9,198 nucleotides of DNA from an uncultured Caulobacterales bacterium (GTDB taxonomy: Bacteria > Pseudomonadota > Alphaproteobacteria > Caulobacterales > Caulobacteraceae). Within the stretch, counting starts at the first letter, position 1; each line of letters begins with the position of its first letter. The DNA lies in NCBI GenBank assembly GCA_903903715.1, contig CAIUZX010000533.1, positions 1 through 9,198 of the forward strand. The letters run 5' to 3'. The notes under the pieces are model-generated. The model made no database searches and had not been told where the DNA came from. It was given only the letters and a program-made list of their open reading frames with translations. Positions 6,194-9,198 of the stretch are shown one piece after another. Both the position numbers and the translations under genes were made by a program.

Positions 6194-7861
6194 TTGTCCG
6201 AATCCCGCTCGACCTCCGCAGGATCGGCGCTCGTCGCCCAGCTCAAGGCCTACGGCGTCGAGCACATCTTTTGCGTTCCGGGCGAAAGCTATCTTGCTGT
6301 GCTCGACGCCTTCATCGACAGCGGGCTGAACGTGACGGTGTGCCGACATGAGGGCGGCGCAGCCATGATGGCTGACGCCGTCGGCCGCGTGACCGGACGA
6401 CCTGGCGTCGCCTTTGTCACGCGCGCGCCCGGCGCTACAAACGCCGCTGTCGGCGTTCATATCGCCCTTGAAGACTCAACGCCGATGATCCTGTTCGCGG
6501 GCCAGGTCCGTCGAGACTTTCAGGATCGGGGCGCCTGGCAGGAAATGAATTTCGAAGGCGTGTTCGGCGCGCTGAGCAAGTGGGCCGTTGAGCCGAGCCA
6601 GGCGAGCCGCCTTTGCGAATATGTCTCCCGCGCCTTCCACACGGCTTCCGCCGGTCGGCCGGGACCCGTCGTGATGGGCCTTGCCCGGGATCTGTTGAGC
6701 GAAAAGATTGAGGCGAAGACGCCGCCGCCCTTTCGCCCTCTTGAGATTGCGCCGGGCGTTCACGCCATGGCCAGTTGGACCGAACGCCTCTCGTCGGCAA
6801 AGGCTCCGATCGCGATCCTTGGCGGTTCGGGCTGGACGGAAGCGGCGCGGGACCGCTTCGCAGGATACGCCGCACGCAACGATCTTCCGGTCGCGACCAG
6901 CTATCGGCGCCTCAGCCTCTTCGACAGCCTTCACCCGGCCTATGCCGGCGATGTCGGCCTCGGCGCGAACCCGAAGCTCATTCAGCGGATCAAAGACGCC
7001 GATCTCGTTCTTCTCCTGGGTGGGCGCCTGGGCGAAGTGGCGTCGCAGGGCTTCTCGCTTCTGCCGATTGGCGAAGATTTGCCCCAGCTCGTGCACGTCT
7101 ATCCGGGCCCCGAGGAGTTCGGGCGGCTCTATTCCGCAGGGCTGCAGATCTGTGCGACACCCGCAGCCTTCGTGAACGCGCTCGGCGGAGGGGACGGCCA
7201 AGGATCAGATCAAGGCCGAATGGCCGCCGCCCACGCCGAATATCTGGCCTGGTCACAAGGCCCCGCGCCTCAGACCGGGCCGGTCAACCTGTCGGAGATC
7301 ATGATCTGGTTGCGTTCCAACCTCCCGACAGACGCCTTCATCTGTAACGGCGCCGGCGGCTATGCGAGCTGGATCCACCGGTTCTTCCGCTTCCGCAGCT
7401 TCGCCAGTCACGTTGCGCCGACGTCTGCGACCATGGGCTACGGCGTGCCCGCTGCGGTCGCCATGCAGCGGCTCTTTCCCGACCGCTGCGTCGTCGCGAT
7501 CGCCGGAGACGGGGACTTCCTGATGAACGGCCAGGAATTCGCCACCGCCGTACAATACGAACTACCCATCGTCGTCATCGTGCTCGACAACGGCTCCTAC
7601 GGCTCGATCCGGATGTCGCAGGAGCAGGTCTATCCTGGCCGGGTCAGCGCAACGGACCTGCGCAATCCAGACTTCGCCGCCTACGCCCGCGCATTTGGCG
7701 GGTTCGGCGCAACGGTGGAGTCGACGAAGGACTTTCCCGCCGCCTTTTCAGCCGCGCGCGCGTCGGGCCTTTCCTCGATCATCCACGTGAAATACGACGT
7801 CGACAGCTTGACGCCCTCGATGACGATATCCGGCCTCCGCCGTACGGCGGGAGTCGACTAG
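6194..7861 (+). CDS. Thiamine diphosphate-dependent enzyme, acetolactate-synthase-like
   Basis: This 555-aa protein has the three-domain ThDP layout of the acetolactate synthase/2-oxo acid decarboxylase family: pyrimidine-binding domain (about 8-175, with the catalytic Glu53 in RHEGGAAMMAD), a central domain (about 190-340), and the pyrophosphate-binding domain (about 370-545). The GDG motif is at 438-440, and the metal-ligand Asn466 lies 27 residues after Asp439, the usual spacing; the preceding residue is Asp, giving DN where NN is usual. Such enzymes decarboxylate a 2-oxo acid and add the acyl anion to a second carbonyl or thioester. Start is TTG. It is a single-gene unit with no regulatory small subunit beside it, and it sits in a biosynthetic cluster, so carbon-carbon bond formation for a specialised product is more likely than valine/isoleucine synthesis. 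Donor and acceptor are unknown. Confidence 0.92.
   Translation: MSESRSTSAGSALVAQLKAYGVEHIFCVPGESYLAVLDAFIDSGLNVTVCRHEGGAAMMADAVGRVTGRPGVAFVTRAPGATNAAVGVHIALEDSTPMILFAGQVRRDFQDRGAWQEMNFEGVFGALSKWAVEPSQASRLCEYVSRAFHTASAGRPGPVVMGLARDLLSEKIEAKTPPPFRPLEIAPGVHAMASWTERLSSAKAPIAILGGSGWTEAARDRFAGYAARNDLPVATSYRRLSLFDSLHPAYAGDVGLGANPKLIQRIKDADLVLLLGGRLGEVASQGFSLLPIGEDLPQLVHVYPGPEEFGRLYSAGLQICATPAAFVNALGGGDGQGSDQGRMAAAHAEYLAWSQGPAPQTGPVNLSEIMIWLRSNLPTDAFICNGAGGYASWIHRFFRFRSFASHVAPTSATMGYGVPAAVAMQRLFPDRCVVAIAGDGDFLMNGQEFATAVQYELPIVVIVLDNGSYGSIRMSQEQVYPGRVSATDLRNPDFAAYARAFGGFGATVESTKDFPAAFSAARASGLSSIIHVKYDVDSLTPSMTISGLRRTAGVD
7837..7850. terminator. Perfect 14-base palindrome at the ThDP-enzyme/aminotransferase convergent junction (possible bidirectional terminator)
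   Basis: CCGCCGTACGGCGG is a perfect palindrome inside the last codons of the ThDP gene, seven bases before the shared CTAG. It is downstream of the opposing aminotransferase. It can form a short GC stem on either strand. There is no T-run, so its role as a terminator is a guess. Confidence 0.3.
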
Positions 7862-8742
7862 AGCCTTCCGTGGGCGAAGTCCCAATAGAGCTCGCGAGCG
7901 CGGCGGGCGGTCGGCCCGACCTGGAGGCTGCGACCGTCGATCCCGGTGATGGCGGCGACCTTTGAAAAGTTTCCGCACATAAAGATCTCGTCTGCGGTGA
8001 GGAAGTCCTCGTAGACCAGGCGGGTTTCTTCGACCACGCGTCCATCGGCGCGGAGCAGACCGATCACCCGCGCGCGCGTCACGCCCGCCAGAAACACGCC
8101 GTTCGCCGCCGGCGTCTTCACCACCCCGTCCTTCACAAGGAAGACGTTGGCGTTGGCGAGCTCGGCGATATTGCCGTTCGCGTCCCGCATCAGCGCGTTG
8201 CCGAAGCCCCGGTCACCCGCCTCCATCAGTGCGCGGCCGTTGTTCGGATAGAGACAGCCCGCCTTGGCCTCGATTGGCGCCACCTCGGGCGTGGGCTTGC
8301 GATAGGGAGACAAGGTGATGGCCGGACCGTTGATCGGCGGCATGGGCGCTTCGTAGAGACAAAGGCACCAGCGCGTGCTGTCAGGGTCTGCGCGCACGCC
8401 GCCGCCGGCGCCGCCGGCCTCGGCCCAGTACATTGGCCGCACATAGAGCGCGGCGTCTGCCGGAAACTTTGCCGCGCCTTGGTGGACAAGTTCTTCCCAG
8501 CGCTTCGCCTCGACGACGGGCCTCAACCCCATCGAAACTGCGGAGCGGTTGACCCGCGCGCAATGGGCGTCGAGGTCGGGCGCCACGCCCTCGAACCAGC
8601 GGGCGCCGTCAAAGACGGTTGTGCCGAGCCAGGCGCCATGGGTGCGCGGCCCCATGATCGCGACATTCCCCGGCGCCCACACGTCGTTGAAGTAGGTCCA
8701 GGTCTCGCTGATCGGGGCGAGGGTTTCGACGACAGCGCTCAC
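7858..8742 (-). CDS. Fold-type IV PLP aminotransferase (branched-chain-like)
   Basis: This 294-aa protein belongs to the class IV PLP enzymes (branched-chain amino acid aminotransferase, D-amino acid aminotransferase, aminodeoxychorismate lyase). GTTVFDGARWFEG at 40-52 and YVRP at 100-103 match the class; the PLP lysine is Lys160 in IEAKAG, the conserved glutamate that contacts the pyridine nitrogen is Glu194 in IAEL, and the phosphate-binding GVTR is at 220-223. A glycine-rich insert (GGAGGG, 110-115) follows YVRP. Start is GTG, five bases after AGGAG, 15 bases downstream of the acyl-CoA synthetase-like gene, so the two form a unit. It may supply a 2-oxo acid to the ThDP enzyme or aminate a keto product (inference). 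Branched-chain substrate preference cannot be read from sequence. Confidence 0.91.
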   Translation of the reverse strand: MSAVVETLAPISETWTYFNDVWAPGNVAIMGPRTHGAWLGTTVFDGARWFEGVAPDLDAHCARVNRSAVSMGLRPVVEAKRWEELVHQGAAKFPADAALYVRPMYWAEAGGAGGGVRADPDSTRWCLCLYEAPMPPINGPAITLSPYRKPTPEVAPIEAKAGCLYPNNGRALMEAGDRGFGNALMRDANGNIAELANANVFLVKDGVVKTPAANGVFLAGVTRARVIGLLRADGRVVEETRLVYEDFLTADEIFMCGNFSKVAAITGIDGRSLQVGPTARRARELYWDFAHGRL

Positions 8743-8747
8743 GGCCG

Positions 8748-8752
8748 CTCCT
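8748..8752 (-). promoter_or_regulatory. Ribosome-binding site for the aminotransferase
   Basis: The minus strand reads AGGAG five bases before the GTG at 8742, which supports that start and indicates efficient translation within the two-gene unit. Confidence 0.6.
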
Positions 8753-8757
8753 GATGT

Positions 8758-9198
8758 TCAGAGGGCCTGCTGACCCTGAATGATCCGTTGATATAGCGCC
8801 CGATCGAGCCTTGCGTAACACCCGCTCTGCGGTTCGCGCCAATAGAGGGGGTCGGTGACGACATCCGGGTCGAAACCCTCGACCTGATAGTCCGCCGGCC
8901 GGTGCTTCAAGGTCTCAGTCATCGTAAGGGTTGATGTCAGCCGCAAGAAGACGGGTCGCGCATAGTTCGGCAATTGGGCGGCAAGTTCCGCCTCGAGCCG
9001 AGTAAGGTCAAACGCCTTCGTCGTCGACAGGACCGCCATGCCAGCCCGGCCTTCGCGCCCCTCGACAGCAATACCGAAGACGATCGCAGCGACGATGCCT
9101 GGACACGTCGACACAGCGCTGGCCACCTCGGTCGTCGCGACATTCTCGCCCTTCCAGCGGAAGGTGTCGCCCAGCCGGTCGACAAAGTAGAAGAAGCC
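8758..9198 (-). CDS. FATP-type long/very-long-chain acyl-CoA synthetase, C-terminal part (runs off window)
   Basis: The reading frame is open to the window edge and encodes the last 146 residues of an adenylate-forming enzyme. Residues 4-24 of the fragment contain the signature DRLGDTFRWKGENVATTE of fatty-acid transport protein/very-long-chain acyl-CoA synthetases. The C-terminal part has LPNYARPVFLRL (76-87), the catalytic-lysine region TETLKHR (Lys98) and EGFDPDVVTDPLYWRE (107-122), all typical of the family. These enzymes activate fatty acids as adenylates and join them to CoA; some cluster members load carriers instead. The N-terminal half, including the P-loop, lies beyond the window, so completeness cannot be judged. 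It precedes the aminotransferase by 15 bases. It is unlike the ACP2-side ligase and implies a lipid precursor in the pathway (inference). Confidence 0.88.
   Translation of the reverse strand, partial: GFFYFVDRLGDTFRWKGENVATTEVASAVSTCPGIVAAIVFGIAVEGREGRAGMAVLSTTKAFDLTRLEAELAAQLPNYARPVFLRLTSTLTMTETLKHRPADYQVEGFDPDVVTDPLYWREPQSGCYARLDRALYQRIIQGQQAL

Noticed and set aside
6476..7201. 241-codon minus-strand open frame opposite the ThDP enzyme
   Set aside because: It is antisense to a gene with intact catalytic motifs and does not resemble a known protein.
6194..7861. Housekeeping acetolactate synthase (ilvB)
   Set aside because: No regulatory subunit or ilvC nearby; the setting is a biosynthetic cluster. 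The family is right but the pathway assignment is not supported.
8391..8420. GCC/GGC-rich direct and inverted triplets resembling a repeat
   Set aside because: Explained by the glycine/alanine-rich codons of the aminotransferase loop at residues 107-116.

Overview
This window is a densely packed block of nine complete protein genes plus the 3' end of a tenth, all of which look like parts of one small-molecule or lipid biosynthetic gene cluster. The DNA is GC-rich, starts are a mix of ATG, GTG and TTG, and the families are those found in accessory clusters of Alphaproteobacteria (rhizobia, Methylobacterium and Caulobacterales-like genomes). The taxon is an inference from style and gene content; no rRNA or housekeeping marker is present. 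I saw no tRNA, rRNA, CRISPR array, insertion sequence or phage gene.

Layout, left to right: (1) a minus-strand pair at 22-1234, carrier protein ACP1 followed by an HSL-type alpha/beta hydrolase; (2) a 259-bp divergent intergenic region; (3) a plus-strand pair at 1494-3673, an atypical acyl-CoA dehydrogenase-fold flavoprotein followed by a seryl-tRNA-synthetase-like amino acid:[carrier protein] ligase; (4) a minus-strand, tightly coupled trio at 3670-6037, ACP2, then an adenylate-forming ligase, then a short-chain dehydrogenase/reductase; (5) a 156-bp AT-rich divergent promoter region; (6) a plus-strand acetolactate-synthase-like thiamine diphosphate enzyme at 6194-7861; (7) a minus-strand pair from the right edge to 7858, the C-terminal end of a FATP-type acyl-CoA synthetase followed by a fold-type IV PLP aminotransferase.

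How the genes may work together (inference): the tRNA-synthetase-like ligase would charge a small amino acid, glycine or alanine in characterised relatives, onto the phosphopantetheine of ACP1, and the flavoprotein beside it would oxidise that tethered aminoacyl group. The stand-alone ligase would charge a second acid onto ACP2, and the SDR would reduce an ACP-bound or released carbonyl. The ThDP enzyme could add a two-carbon or larger acyl-anion unit derived from a 2-oxo acid, with the aminotransferase supplying or consuming 2-oxo acids. The FATP-like ligase would bring in a fatty acid, and the hydrolase would release product. No ketosynthase, NRPS condensation domain, phosphopantetheinyl transferase, transporter or regulator lies in the window, so the pathway is non-canonical, and some needed parts are either outside the window or elsewhere in the genome. 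I do not recognise a known product.

An odd structural theme is that both convergent gene junctions (3670-3673 and 7858-7861) overlap by exactly the four bases CTAG, which supply the stop codons of both opposing genes. Each junction also has a perfect GC-rich palindrome within about 20 bases.
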